Below, piece by piece: positions 8,666 through 17,606 of a stretch of DNA of 64,000 nt (positions within the stretch are counted from its first letter, which is position 1; every line of letters begins with the position of its first letter). The DNA lies in the NCBI GenBank assembly GCA_029834535.1, contig JAQMWT010000421.1, forward strand, positions 62,001 to 126,000, in the 5' to 3' direction. The notes under the pieces are model-generated. The model was not told where the DNA came from. It was given only the letters and a program-made list of their open reading frames with translations, and did no database searches. This stretch comes from Chrysophaeum taylorii (lineage: Eukaryota; Sar; Pelagophyceae; Pelagomonadales; Pelagomonadaceae). Position numbers and translations under genes: made by a program.

Positions 8666-9868
8666 TTACCGAGCGGGCTGCGGCTGGGCGTCGGGATCTC
8701 GGCTGGTCAGCACGGTTACGAGGCGATTCGCGAGCGCAGGCCCGATGCGCTGGCCCGAGGCAGTGCGGTTGGTGAGGTCGGCGGTGGCCGCAGCACCGTG
8801 GGTTTTGACGGCGTCGTGGAGGCGGCGGTAGGACGGGTACTCGGCGGATACGGCCGCGGCGCAGTTCGCGGGGACGACCGAGGCGAGAAAGGCAGGCCAC
8901 GACTTGGCCGAGGTCCTGGGCTTGGCCCCGTGCCACGCGCCGAGGTCCTTGACGTCGAGCCCCGAGAACAGGTCGGCAGCCTTGGGGGCCGCCCGCCTGG
9001 CATCCTTGGTGGTCTCGACTATCGCGTTCGTGTGCGCCTGCACCAACTCGGCGAGCTTGGCGGTGGCCTTGGCGTCGGGGTCGCGGCCCACCTTGGGCGC
9101 GATCACGCTCCGGACGGTCACAATCTGGTCCTCGAGCCAGGCGATGATCGGAAACAAGCGTTCGCGCTCGGGTCCGACGAGCGCGACGGTCGGTCGCCCG
9201 GCATCCTCCTCGAGATCGGCGACGAGTTCCCGGAGCGAGAGCGTCGGGTCGCGCGGCAATCGCGCCATGTCCACAATAACGATCCGGTGCCCGCTCGGCA
9301 CCCAGCCGTCCTTTCGCTCGAGCCACTCGAGAATGCTCCTCGACCCCTCGACGTCGCGCTCCAACTCGAAGCCTCTCCTGCTCAATAACTCGACCAACGC
9401 CGGCCATTCTCGTCGCAGGGCCGACGAGCACCGCAGCCGCAGGTCCACGCGGGTCGCCGCGGCGAACGCGCTCATCTCCGCGGCCTTTTGCGCCGCCTTT
9501 TCCGCCTTTTTCCGCTCGCGATCCTCCGCTCGCTTCGCCGCGCGCCGCGCCTTCTCCGACGGCGACAGATTGGCTTTCTTCTTTTGCCGCCTCAGAGGCC
9601 GCTCCTCCTCCTCCTCGTCGTCGTCCAGCTCCATGACCTCGCGCTCAAACGCGGACGAGTCGTCCTCGCGGGACCGCTTCTTCACGGTCGTCGTCGTCGA
9701 CTGCGTGGGCGCCTCGTCGGTGAGATCCAGCACCACGGACCCATCATCATCGCTGTTTAACACCACCCCCCCATCCCCGAACAACGAATCTTCGTCGATA
9801 TCCTTTCCTGGCTTGGCAACCGACGCCTCATCCCCCGACGAGTCGAGGAGGTCGATGACCTCCACCAT
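8666..9868 (-). CDS. EME1/Mms4-like subunit of a MUS81-type structure-specific endonuclease
   Basis: 400 aa from ATG 9868; the frame extends upstream only to a TTG. The N-terminus VEVIDLLDSSGDE is a good SUMO-interaction motif, followed by an acidic and then a Lys/Ala/Glu-rich coiled segment (about aa 95-150). The C-terminal half fits an inactive XPF/ERCC4-type fold (HRIVIVDMARL..W) ending in helix-hairpin-helix-like SGQRIGPALANRLVTVL, which resembles the EME1 C-terminus (RIGPELSRRI). EME1 pairs with MUS81 to cut branched DNA in recombination; it lacks the nuclease ERKxxxD motif, and none is seen here. EME2 or another non-catalytic XPF relative is possible. Confidence 0.62.
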   Translation of the reverse strand: MVEVIDLLDSSGDEASVAKPGKDIDEDSLFGDGGVVLNSDDDGSVVLDLTDEAPTQSTTTTVKKRSREDDSSAFEREVMELDDDEEEEERPLRRQKKKANLSPSEKARRAAKRAEDRERKKAEKAAQKAAEMSAFAAATRVDLRLRCSSALRREWPALVELLSRRGFELERDVEGSRSILEWLERKDGWVPSGHRIVIVDMARLPRDPTLSLRELVADLEEDAGRPTVALVGPERERLFPIIAWLEDQIVTVRSVIAPKVGRDPDAKATAKLAELVQAHTNAIVETTKDARRAAPKAADLFSGLDVKDLGAWHGAKPRTSAKSWPAFLASVVPANCAAAVSAEYPSYRRLHDAVKTHGAAATADLTNRTASGQRIGPALANRLVTVLTSRDPDAQPQPAR

Positions 9869-10082
9869 GCGCGCGGACCGTTGTTGCTGTGTGTGGTAGG
9901 ATGGATGGATCACTTTGTTCAAATAAATCTAGGATTATTTATTTATTTATTCATTATTGTGAGGGCGCAGGAAGGAGAAGGAAAGTGCACACGCAGCATC
10001 TTTGTCGTCGACAGTCGTCGTCGTCGGTCGGTTGGTCGCGAGAGTGCGCGCGGCGAGAGCTCTGCAAAGACGCGGGGACAGG

Positions 10083-11659
10083 CTAGAAGTGGATGGGGTT
10101 CATGCACGCCGCCATGCAGGCCTCCTTGAAGGCCTCGGAGAGGGTGGGGTGAGCCTGCGAGGCGAAAAGAGAAGTCACCACCAGAGGATAAAAGAGCGAC
10201 AACAAGAGAAATAAAAAACGCGGTGTTCGCTCACGTGGCAGGTTCGCGCGATGTCCTCGGAGGAAGCGCCGTACTCCATGCCGATGACACCCTCGGCGAT
10301 CATTTCGCCGGCGTTGGCGCCGATGATGTGGACGCCGAGGATGCGGTCGGTATCCTTGTCGGTGAGAATTTTGACGAGGCCTTCGGTATCGGCGACGCAG
10401 CGGGCGCGGGAGTTTGCCGAGAAGGGGAAGGTGCCGACCTTATAGGCGACGCCCTCGTCCTTGAGCTGCTCCTCGGTCTTGCCGGCGGTCGCGACCTCGG
10501 GGTGGGTGTAGATGACGCCCGGGATGACGTCGTAGTTGACGTGGCCCGCGAATCCCGCGACGTGCTCGGCGCAGGCGATGCCCTCCTCTTCGGCCTTGTG
10601 GGCGAGCATCGGTCCGTCGATGCAGTCGCCGATCGCGTAGATAGACGGAATTTTGGTCTGGAAGTGTTGGTCGACGACGACGCGACCCTGGCGGTCCATT
10701 TCGATGTCCATCGCCTCGAGGCCGAGGCCCTGGGTGAAGGGGCGGCGTCCCGTCGCAACGAGGACGACGTCGAAATCGAGCTTGGACTCGTCGCCGCCCT
10801 TTGAGGGGGCGACCGTGAGGGTGACGCCGTCGTCTTTAACCTCGCTCGCGACGACGCCCGTCGAGAGCTTGAATTTCATCCCCTGCTTCTTAAGAATGCG
10901 GAGGAAGTTTTTTCCGATCTCGAGGTCGATTCCCGGCAAAATTCTGTCGAGGTACTCGATGACGGTGACCTCCGCGCCGAGGCGGCGCCAGACGCTGCCC
11001 ATCTCGAGGCCGATCACGCCGCCGCCGACGACGGCGAGCTTCTTAGGAATTTCGGGAAGATCGAGAGCTCCCGTCGAGTCGACGATTTTCTTTTTGTCGT
11101 TGTCGACGGGGCACGGCTTGAGGGGGGTCGGCTCGGAGCCCGTCGCGATCATGATGTTCTTGGTCGACAGGAGCTCGTCGCCGCCGTCGTTCAGCTCGAC
11201 CGCGACAGAGTTCGGTCCCGTGATCTTGCCAAACCCCTGGAGGTAGTCGACCTTGTACTTCTTGAACAAAAACTCGATCCCCCCCGTGAGGCCTTCGACC
11301 GACTTGGCCTTGCTCGACATCATCGCGCCGAGGTCCACGTCGACCGACCCGTTGATCACCAGCCCGTGCTTCTTGAAGTGGGTCGTCGCTTCCTCGTAGA
11401 GATGCGACGAGTGCAGCAACGCCTTGCTCGGGATGCATCCCACGTTCAGGCACGTCCCGCCGAGCCGCCCGCGCGACTCGACGCACGCTGTTTTTAGCCC
11501 GAGCTGCGACGCCTTGATCGCCGCGACGTATCCCCCGGGACCCCCCCCGACAACAACCACGTCATACTGGTCCCCCGCGCTGCTGCTCAGGTACCGCGGT
11601 CCCACCGCCAACCGCGCCCGACCCGCGCTCTTCACGAATCCTCCGGCGATCTGGCGCAT
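10083..11659 (-). CDS. DLD: Dihydrolipoamide dehydrogenase (E3), mitochondrial, two exons
   Basis: Exon 1 is 10235-11659 and exon 2 is 10083-10154, with an 80-nt GT-AG intron, giving 498 aa. It begins with a basic Ser-rich presequence (about 28 aa), then the FAD motif VVVGGGPGGY, the redox-active disulfide GGTCLNVGCIPSK, an NAD site VVGGGVIGLEMG and YAIGDC. Unspliced, the protein would end in a nonsense tail after ARTCH. Splicing gives the conserved AHPTLSEAF with the His-Glu dyad, ending MNPIHF. The enzyme reoxidises dihydrolipoamide in pyruvate, 2-oxoglutarate and branched-chain dehydrogenase complexes and in the glycine cleavage system, reducing NAD+. The presequence indicates the mitochondrial matrix. 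Confidence 0.96.
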
Positions 11660-11730
11660 CTCTGGCTCGTACGATTCGTACTAGACGTCCGTCGTCTTCG
11701 TCGTCGTCGTCGTCGGAAAGTGCGGGAACG

Positions 11731-11748
11731 CGGGTTAGTTAGTGAGTG

Positions 11749-11790
<42 letters not shown>
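11731..11790. repeat. (GTTA)n microsatellite
   Basis: About 15 tandem GTTA/GTGA units, nearly perfect after 11748. They lie in the 241-bp spacer between the DLD start and the end of the PDZ gene. The rest of the spacer shows nothing else. Confidence 0.9.
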
Positions 11791-11791
<1 letters not shown>

Positions 11792-11900
11792 ATTACGCTA
11801 CTATAGTGTGTGTGCTGGTGCTGCTGCGAATTCGTTTCCCCCCATCCATCAGAGGGGGGCATAGTTAGTTTTCGTGTCGTGTCGCGTCGCGGGGGGTCAG

Positions 11901-14168
11901 TCAGTCACCGCCCCGGGGCAGCTCGTCGCCGTCGCCTTCGCCTTCGTCGCCGTCGTAGGGGGATTTGAAGATGTCGAAGGAAGTATCGTCGTCGCCGCCA
12001 TCTTTGTTGTTGTCGGTGGGAGTTGGTGGAGCAGAGCGAGCGACGGCCGAGGCGGCGAGGAGCTCCAATTGGGCGAGGTCGGCGAGAGAGAGCTCGACAG
12101 CCTTAGTCGCCTCGGGGCGGTCCTCTCTGATTCGGTGGAGCTCGAACTTTGTGGAGTTGACGCCGTCGAGGAGGGCGGTGAGGACGCGGGCCGCGTTGGG
12201 GTGCGCGCGCGCGAGCTCGACTCTGAGGGCGAGGGCGGCGAGCCTCGCGTGCGCGAGGCGGAGGTCGACGTCGAGGTTGGCGAGGTCGGCGGCCGCCGCG
12301 AGGATGTGGTCCGCGAAGTGCTTGAGGGCCTCGGGTGCGTCGGCGAGGAGGGAACGCTTGAGGACGGCAGCTCGCTTGGCGGCGACGGTCGCGGCTTCGA
12401 GCAACGCGAGGCGGCGTTCGAGGTTGGCGCGGGTGCGACGTCGGAAGGCCGTCGCCGCGGCGTACTGGTCTTCGACGTCGCGGCGCGCGAGGTTGAGCTC
12501 GCTTCGGGCGTCGTCGAAGGCGGCGATGATGCGCTCCCGGTCCCTGATCTGTCGACGGACGAGGTCGGCGCGCGCGCGGATCGAGTCGTCGGCGAGGTCA
12601 AAGTAACGCGGGAGGCCGGCCGTTTGGTCGTCGAGGCAGGCGACGAGACGGTCGCGGGCCGCGTCGGCCAGGTCGACCACCTGGCGCGCGTGGTTCTCGA
12701 GGAGCGTCGCCATCGTCTTGGCCTTGGCGGCCAGTTCGGTCTCGCGAACGCCGAGTTCGGCCGCGAGCGTCGCGCGCGTCGTCGCGTCGTCGACCGCCCA
12801 GGTGCACTCGGCGGCGGCGACCGAGGCCTTTGCCTCGTCGGCGTCGAGGTCGCAGTTCCGGTGGAGCTCGTCGACGATGGCGACGGCCGTCGCGAGCCGC
12901 TCGTCGATCGCGAGCCTCAGCTCGGACGCGGCCGCCGCGGCCTCGCACGCCATCTCGAACGCGGCCGACCGCGGCGACGTGGTCCCCACCGGCGGGGGGC
13001 GCGGCGGCGTCGAAAAGACGCCGTCCGAGGTCTCGCGGGCCGCGGCGACGCAGGCTTTGTGCGCCTCGCGCGATATATTCCTCGCGTCGCGGCACGCGCG
13101 CACGCCGTCGCGAAGCGCTTCGAACGCGCCCGTCACCGTCGCGTCGAGGTCCGTCTCCGAGAGCTCGCGGACGCTCGCGTCGCGGAGGCCCCGCGTGAGG
13201 GCCGCGAGCTCCACGGCGCGCCGCTCGCGCCGCTCGACCTCGCGCAGGCACCTCGAGCCCTCGCGGAACCTCGCCGCGAACGGCAATCTGGCCAGCTCGA
13301 CCGAAAGCGGAACGAGGCACCGGGACGCGGCGACCACCTCGGGGCACAAGAGCGCGGGCACGTTGAGGGTAAATCTGGCGCTGCGCAGAAACTCGGGCTT
13401 CGCGACCGCCTTGGCGCCCGACGCGAACGCGCTGCAGACGCGCGACACTCGCAGCGCTGCTCGCGCGTAGTGAGCCGGCTCGAGCGTCGTCGCCGCCTCG
13501 CACTGCTTGGCGACCTTCGCCGACACCTCGCTCACCCGCGCGAGCTCGCGACCGACCGCCGCCGCAACTCGCGCCGTCGAACCGCCGCTGCTCTCCTCGT
13601 GCAACGCACGCCGCGCCGCCGACGCCACGACCTTCCCGTAGTCGCCCGACGAGTTTTTCCCGTCGCGCGGCGACGACGACGCCTCGACGAGCCACGTCAG
13701 CCGCGCCCACGGCACGCGGAACCCCAAGGCCAGAGGGTCCGCGAACCGCGTCGATACGTCTCCGATATCATCCTCGGGCTCGGCGACCTTGGACCCCCCC
13801 CGGCGCGTCTTGGCCACCGTTATCGATAGCACCTGGTCCGCGCTGCTCATCATTTCCGCCACGGCCGCGGCCGTCTCGGTTGGGGCGCCGCCCACGCGGA
13901 TTATCGTGTCCCCCACCTCCAGCCGCGACCGCCCGTCTTCGCCCGAGGCGAGGGGTTCGATTCCGCGGATCACGCCGCCGACACCACCCTCCTCCAGAAA
14001 GATCCCGAACCCCCCGTGCCGGTCGCGCCGGACGTACAGGTCGACGCACTCCGACGCCTCCTCGACCGACGCGACGCTGCTTCCCGGAGCCTCGCCGCCG
14101 GAACCCTTTCCGGCCTTGCCGCTGGCCCCGGTGGTGGTCGTCGTCGTCGTTCGTTGGACCCACCACAT
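11901..14168 (-). CDS. PDZ-domain coiled-coil protein
   Basis: 755 aa from ATG 14168, apparently one exon. An N-terminal Thr/Gly-rich segment precedes a PDZ domain at about aa 40-125 (HGGFGIFLEEGG carboxylate loop; LEVGDTIIRVGG helix-strand). The remaining 600 aa are Ala/Arg/Glu-rich and predicted helical or coiled-coil, with an acidic C-terminus (DGDEGEGDGDE). PDZ domains usually bind C-terminal peptides, so a scaffold role is likely. It is divergently transcribed from another PDZ protein 578 bp away, which suggests either an old duplication of the PDZ part or a shared regulatory region. No named family is recognised. Confidence 0.8.
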   Translation of the reverse strand: MWWVQRTTTTTTTGASGKAGKGSGGEAPGSSVASVEEASECVDLYVRRDRHGGFGIFLEEGGVGGVIRGIEPLASGEDGRSRLEVGDTIIRVGGAPTETAAAVAEMMSSADQVLSITVAKTRRGGSKVAEPEDDIGDVSTRFADPLALGFRVPWARLTWLVEASSSPRDGKNSSGDYGKVVASAARRALHEESSGGSTARVAAAVGRELARVSEVSAKVAKQCEAATTLEPAHYARAALRVSRVCSAFASGAKAVAKPEFLRSARFTLNVPALLCPEVVAASRCLVPLSVELARLPFAARFREGSRCLREVERRERRAVELAALTRGLRDASVRELSETDLDATVTGAFEALRDGVRACRDARNISREAHKACVAAARETSDGVFSTPPRPPPVGTTSPRSAAFEMACEAAAAASELRLAIDERLATAVAIVDELHRNCDLDADEAKASVAAAECTWAVDDATTRATLAAELGVRETELAAKAKTMATLLENHARQVVDLADAARDRLVACLDDQTAGLPRYFDLADDSIRARADLVRRQIRDRERIIAAFDDARSELNLARRDVEDQYAAATAFRRRTRANLERRLALLEAATVAAKRAAVLKRSLLADAPEALKHFADHILAAAADLANLDVDLRLAHARLAALALRVELARAHPNAARVLTALLDGVNSTKFELHRIREDRPEATKAVELSLADLAQLELLAASAVARSAPPTPTDNNKDGGDDDTSFDIFKSPYDGDEGEGDGDELPRGGD

Positions 14169-14746
14169 CTTCTTCTTTCGGGAAACGAGAATACAAATAA
14201 TAATACTTTACCCTCGTCGGGTTATGCTTATGATGTGCGAAACGCCGACAACGTCAAGAAAAGCGACTCGGCAGCGCGCAGACAGGTGTCGTCGCCCAGT
14301 TGCCACACGCTCTATCTACCCGTATGTACCTCTCGCCGCCCCCCAGCCACCACATAGTTTCCCGGGCAGCACCGCCGAGCAACGCTTGCGCGCGCGTCGA
14401 TGACCTCTTCTCTACGGCGAGGAATAATAATACCACTCTCACCATTGCGCGCACGGATCGCCGGGTAGACAGCGGCAACACCACGCCGGCCAGAAGGGCC
14501 TCGCAGCGAACTTCGGCCCTTTTTGCTACTCTCGTCCACGTCGCCTCCTAGACTACTAGACAAAGCGGCCTATTTACCCTGGCCGCCCGCGCCCAGCAAG
14601 ACGGCATACTGCGTCGTGCGTACGTCCGGGCGGTAGGACGCGTATGCCCTGCGGTGGTGGGTGGGTGGGTGGGTGCCCAGGCTGTTGCAGCCGACCAACC
14701 CCCCCCTAAAACCAACCTAAAGAAAGAAAACCCTAGGTTTTGGAAG
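14169..14746. other. Divergent intergenic region between two PDZ genes
   Basis: No gene seen. It contains short AAT runs near 14195 and 14425, and a (GGGT)n tract at about 14658-14675 just upstream of the + strand start. It is presumably the promoter region for both genes. Confidence 0.5.
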
Positions 14747-17422
14747 ATGGACGAGGCGGAGGGAGAGAAGCTCGAGCCATCGTCGGAGACGTACTTTTCG
14801 ACCCCGCCGCAGGAGGAGAAACCGGCGCCGGAAGAAGATGGCGCACCCCATGGAGAAGGAAAAGCAGAAGAAGAAGAAGAAGAAGAAGAAGAGGGTTCGT
14901 TGGAGCAGGTTGTCGAGTTCGGGCACGGTCCTCTTGGGCTGACGATGCGGCGGACGCGCGAGGAGGCGATCGTGGTGCACCACATCGCGGAGGATACGCA
15001 GGCGGCGACGAAGGGTCTGCGCGTCGGCGACGGCATCCTCCAGCTTGGATCGTTCGATTTGCGGAACCGTCGCGTGGATAAGGACACTTGGAAGCGCGCG
15101 ATCGAGCACGTCAAAAAGTGTCCGCGACCCCTCGCTGTCGTCTACGTGCGGAAGGAAGAACCGCCGCAAGAAGTAGATCCTCTGGATAAGGCGCTCGCGT
15201 ACGCGCGCGAGCGGACGACGGCGGCCAAGCGAAAACTTTCTTGGACTAAGTTTTTTTCGGGCGAGTCGTCGCGGTGTCGCGCGATGGTCGAGGCGCGCGA
15301 CGCCAACCTCGTTTTCGACGGCGGGGTGTCTCTGTGGCGGCCGCCCCAGCGGTTCCGGGCCCTCTTGACCCTCGTCAAACACGGCGACTGCTTCCAGCGC
15401 GACCGGTACGCGCTCGCGTTCGAGCGCGGGGGCGCGATCGCGCTCGTCGTCGCCGCGCTTCCCCCGAATATCAGGGGTACCGGCAAGTGGATGCTTCCGG
15501 AGGGATCCCTCGAGGTCGAGCGATGCGTCGTCCTCGACGCCTGCAAGCTGCGACGCGACGCGAGCGTCCCTTTGCCAGCCTTCGAGATCTCGGCCCCCGA
15601 CGGCGACCTCGTGCTGGGCGTCGACGACCCCGACCGCAAGCAGGCCTGGCTCTCGCTGCTGGCGACGGCGCTCTTGAACACGACGCGGTCGGCGTACTCG
15701 GACGACGACCGGGCTACCGACGACGCGGCCGTTCAGGGCTTGTGGCGCCACCACGTCTTGCTCGGCACGCCGCACGCGCTCGCCGCCGGCGTCGCCGTCT
15801 CGAGCGACCGCCGAGACGCCGCTAGTCGCGACGAGGAAGACGACGCCGACGACGACGGGCACCACCACCCCCCCAATGCCGCCGCAGCCGCCGACCACAA
15901 GCCGGCGGCGCCGAGCGTGGAGGAGGAGCTCGAAGTGGTGCTGTCGCGGGGGTGCGGGGTCGACGTCCGCGACTCTAAAGGCCGCGCGGCGCTCCACGTG
16001 GCGGCGTTCCGCGGCGCGACGGACGCGGTTGCCGCCCTCCTCGAGCGCGGCGCCGACCCTACGGCGGCCGACGCGCGCCGCTCGACGCCGCTCCACGAGG
16101 CCGCGCGCGGCTGGCACGACTCGGCCGTCAGCCTCCTCCTCGCCGCGCCGCCGCCGCCGCTCAAGCGCGCCGACGATTCGTTCGAAGAAGCCGCCGCCGA
16201 TCGAGACGACGACGACCAGGCGGTCGAAACTCGCGACGCGCGCGGCGCGACGCCCGTGATCGCGACCGCGACCGACCTCCCGAGCGCCCCCGCGCTTCGC
16301 GAGGCCGACCTCGAGCGCCTCTCGCGGACGCTCCTCGCGCTCTCGGCCTGGGGCGCGCAGCTCGACGCGCGCGACGGCGCGGGCCTCTGCCTCGTGCACC
16401 GCCTCGCCCTCGCGCGCCGCGCTCGAGAACTCGAGGTCGCGTGCCGAGCGGCGCGTCTCGCAGCGACGACGCGCCTCATCGCGAGTCCCAAGAGCATCGA
16501 CGCGCGCGACGACGCGGCCTTCGCGCTTCTCCAGCGCGGCGCGACGCCCCTCCACGTCGCCTTCGCCGGCCAAGTCGCCGACGCGGAGACGAGCGCGAAC
16601 CTCGCCGCGACCTGCGACGTCCTTATTCGCCACGGCTGCGACCCCCGCGACGTCGACGCCGACGGCCTCACGGCGCCCGAGCTGGCAATCGCCGCCCTCG
16701 ACCGCGCCCCCGACTGCCCCACCGCCGTCGTCGGTGCCGTCTGCGCGATCTGCGTCAACGAACCCGATACCCAGACCAAGCCCCTCGTCGACCTCGTCCT
16801 CGCGCTCATCAAGCAGCGCAAAATACCCAGACAAAAAAACACCACCACCACCTCCTCCTCCTCCTCCTGGGCGACCTTGGTCGAAACCCTCGAGACGATC
16901 AAGAAGGACCGAAAACGCAACAACAAGGCCGCCGCCCGCGGCTTGGGCGGCTGGTTCTCTAACCTCGCTTCTTCTTCTTCTTCTTCTTCTTCTCCTGCAG
17001 GTCCCGACCTCTCTTCTGGAGGAGGAGACCCCGGAGACCCCGGAGACCCCGGCCGTCGGGCGAGCCAAGACAACAACAACAACAACAGCAGCAACAACAG
17101 CAGCAACAACAGCAGCAACAACAGCAACAACAACAGCAAACCCCTCCCGAGAAACTTTGCGAGTCGCGCCTACCAGAAGAGCACGACCGACGACGCGTAT
17201 CGCGCCGAGCTCTTTGGCCACCCGGACCAACAACCCTCGCACGCCGAAAAAATCGAGGCCCAGGCCGCGGGGTTCGACGATCTCAAAAACGAACTCGCCC
17301 AAAGGGGGGAGCGGCTCGGCAAGTTGTCTGACAAAGCCGAAGAGCTTGCCAGCGCCTCCGAACAGTTCGAGAAGATGTGCACGCAACTCAACCGCCAGCG
17401 CCAAAATGCCTCCTGGTGGTGA
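14747..17422 (+). CDS. PDZ-PH-ankyrin protein with C-terminal R-SNARE motif
   Basis: 891 aa from ATG 14747 (the frame opens upstream at a GTG). Order: acidic tail with poly-Glu; PDZ at about aa 52-136 (GPLGLTMRRT, LRVGDGILQL); a PH-like domain at about aa 170-315; ankyrin repeats at about aa 395-640 (GRAALHVAAFRGATDAV, STPLHEAARG); a Ser/Asn/Pro-rich linker with an (AAC/AGC)n Asn-Ser run; and a C-terminal 60 aa matching an R-SNARE helix. That helix has AQRGERLGKLSDKAEEL, close to VAMP7, with the zero-layer Arg, and ends in WW where VAMPs meet the membrane. No transmembrane helix follows. R-SNAREs form four-helix fusion complexes; a soluble one, as in tomosyn, usually regulates fusion. That role is inference. 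Confidence 0.82.
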   Translation: MDEAEGEKLEPSSETYFSTPPQEEKPAPEEDGAPHGEGKAEEEEEEEEEGSLEQVVEFGHGPLGLTMRRTREEAIVVHHIAEDTQAATKGLRVGDGILQLGSFDLRNRRVDKDTWKRAIEHVKKCPRPLAVVYVRKEEPPQEVDPLDKALAYARERTTAAKRKLSWTKFFSGESSRCRAMVEARDANLVFDGGVSLWRPPQRFRALLTLVKHGDCFQRDRYALAFERGGAIALVVAALPPNIRGTGKWMLPEGSLEVERCVVLDACKLRRDASVPLPAFEISAPDGDLVLGVDDPDRKQAWLSLLATALLNTTRSAYSDDDRATDDAAVQGLWRHHVLLGTPHALAAGVAVSSDRRDAASRDEEDDADDDGHHHPPNAAAAADHKPAAPSVEEELEVVLSRGCGVDVRDSKGRAALHVAAFRGATDAVAALLERGADPTAADARRSTPLHEAARGWHDSAVSLLLAAPPPPLKRADDSFEEAAADRDDDDQAVETRDARGATPVIATATDLPSAPALREADLERLSRTLLALSAWGAQLDARDGAGLCLVHRLALARRARELEVACRAARLAATTRLIASPKSIDARDDAAFALLQRGATPLHVAFAGQVADAETSANLAATCDVLIRHGCDPRDVDADGLTAPELAIAALDRAPDCPTAVVGAVCAICVNEPDTQTKPLVDLVLALIKQRKIPRQKNTTTTSSSSSWATLVETLETIKKDRKRNNKAAARGLGGWFSNLASSSSSSSSPAGPDLSSGGGDPGDPGDPGRRASQDNNNNNSSNNSSNNSSNNSNNNSKPLPRNFASRAYQKSTTDDAYRAELFGHPDQQPSHAEKIEAQAAGFDDLKNELAQRGERLGKLSDKAEELASASEQFEKMCTQLNRQRQNASWW

Positions 17423-17606
17423 TTGAGCGATCGGCCGATCCATCTCCATGTTCTAATACGATGATGATGATGATCAAGTTTAACTAGATGATGATGATGA
17501 TGACGACGTAGAGCCTTATTGGACGACGACGACGACGACGACGACGGGAAAAAAAGACAGGGTCTTGTTTGTTTTACAATAACGACGCGTCTTTGTCTTC
17601 TTTTAC

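Noticed and set aside
13940-13970. T-loop-like GGTTCGATTCC sequences (also near 29670 and 49380) suggesting tRNAs
   Set aside because: Acceptor, D and anticodon stems cannot be formed around them, and two lie within coding exons; no tRNA gene is supported in the window.
14490-14525. Hairpin followed by T-run resembling a bacterial terminator
   Set aside because: It lies in a divergent eukaryotic promoter region with no gene ending there; chance GC-rich stem.
14717-17449. Long antisense open frame (about 910 aa)
   Set aside because: A shadow of the PDZ-SNARE gene caused by high GC; no domain and biased composition. The same applies to long antisense frames over the J-domain, UBA, GT90 and PDZ genes.
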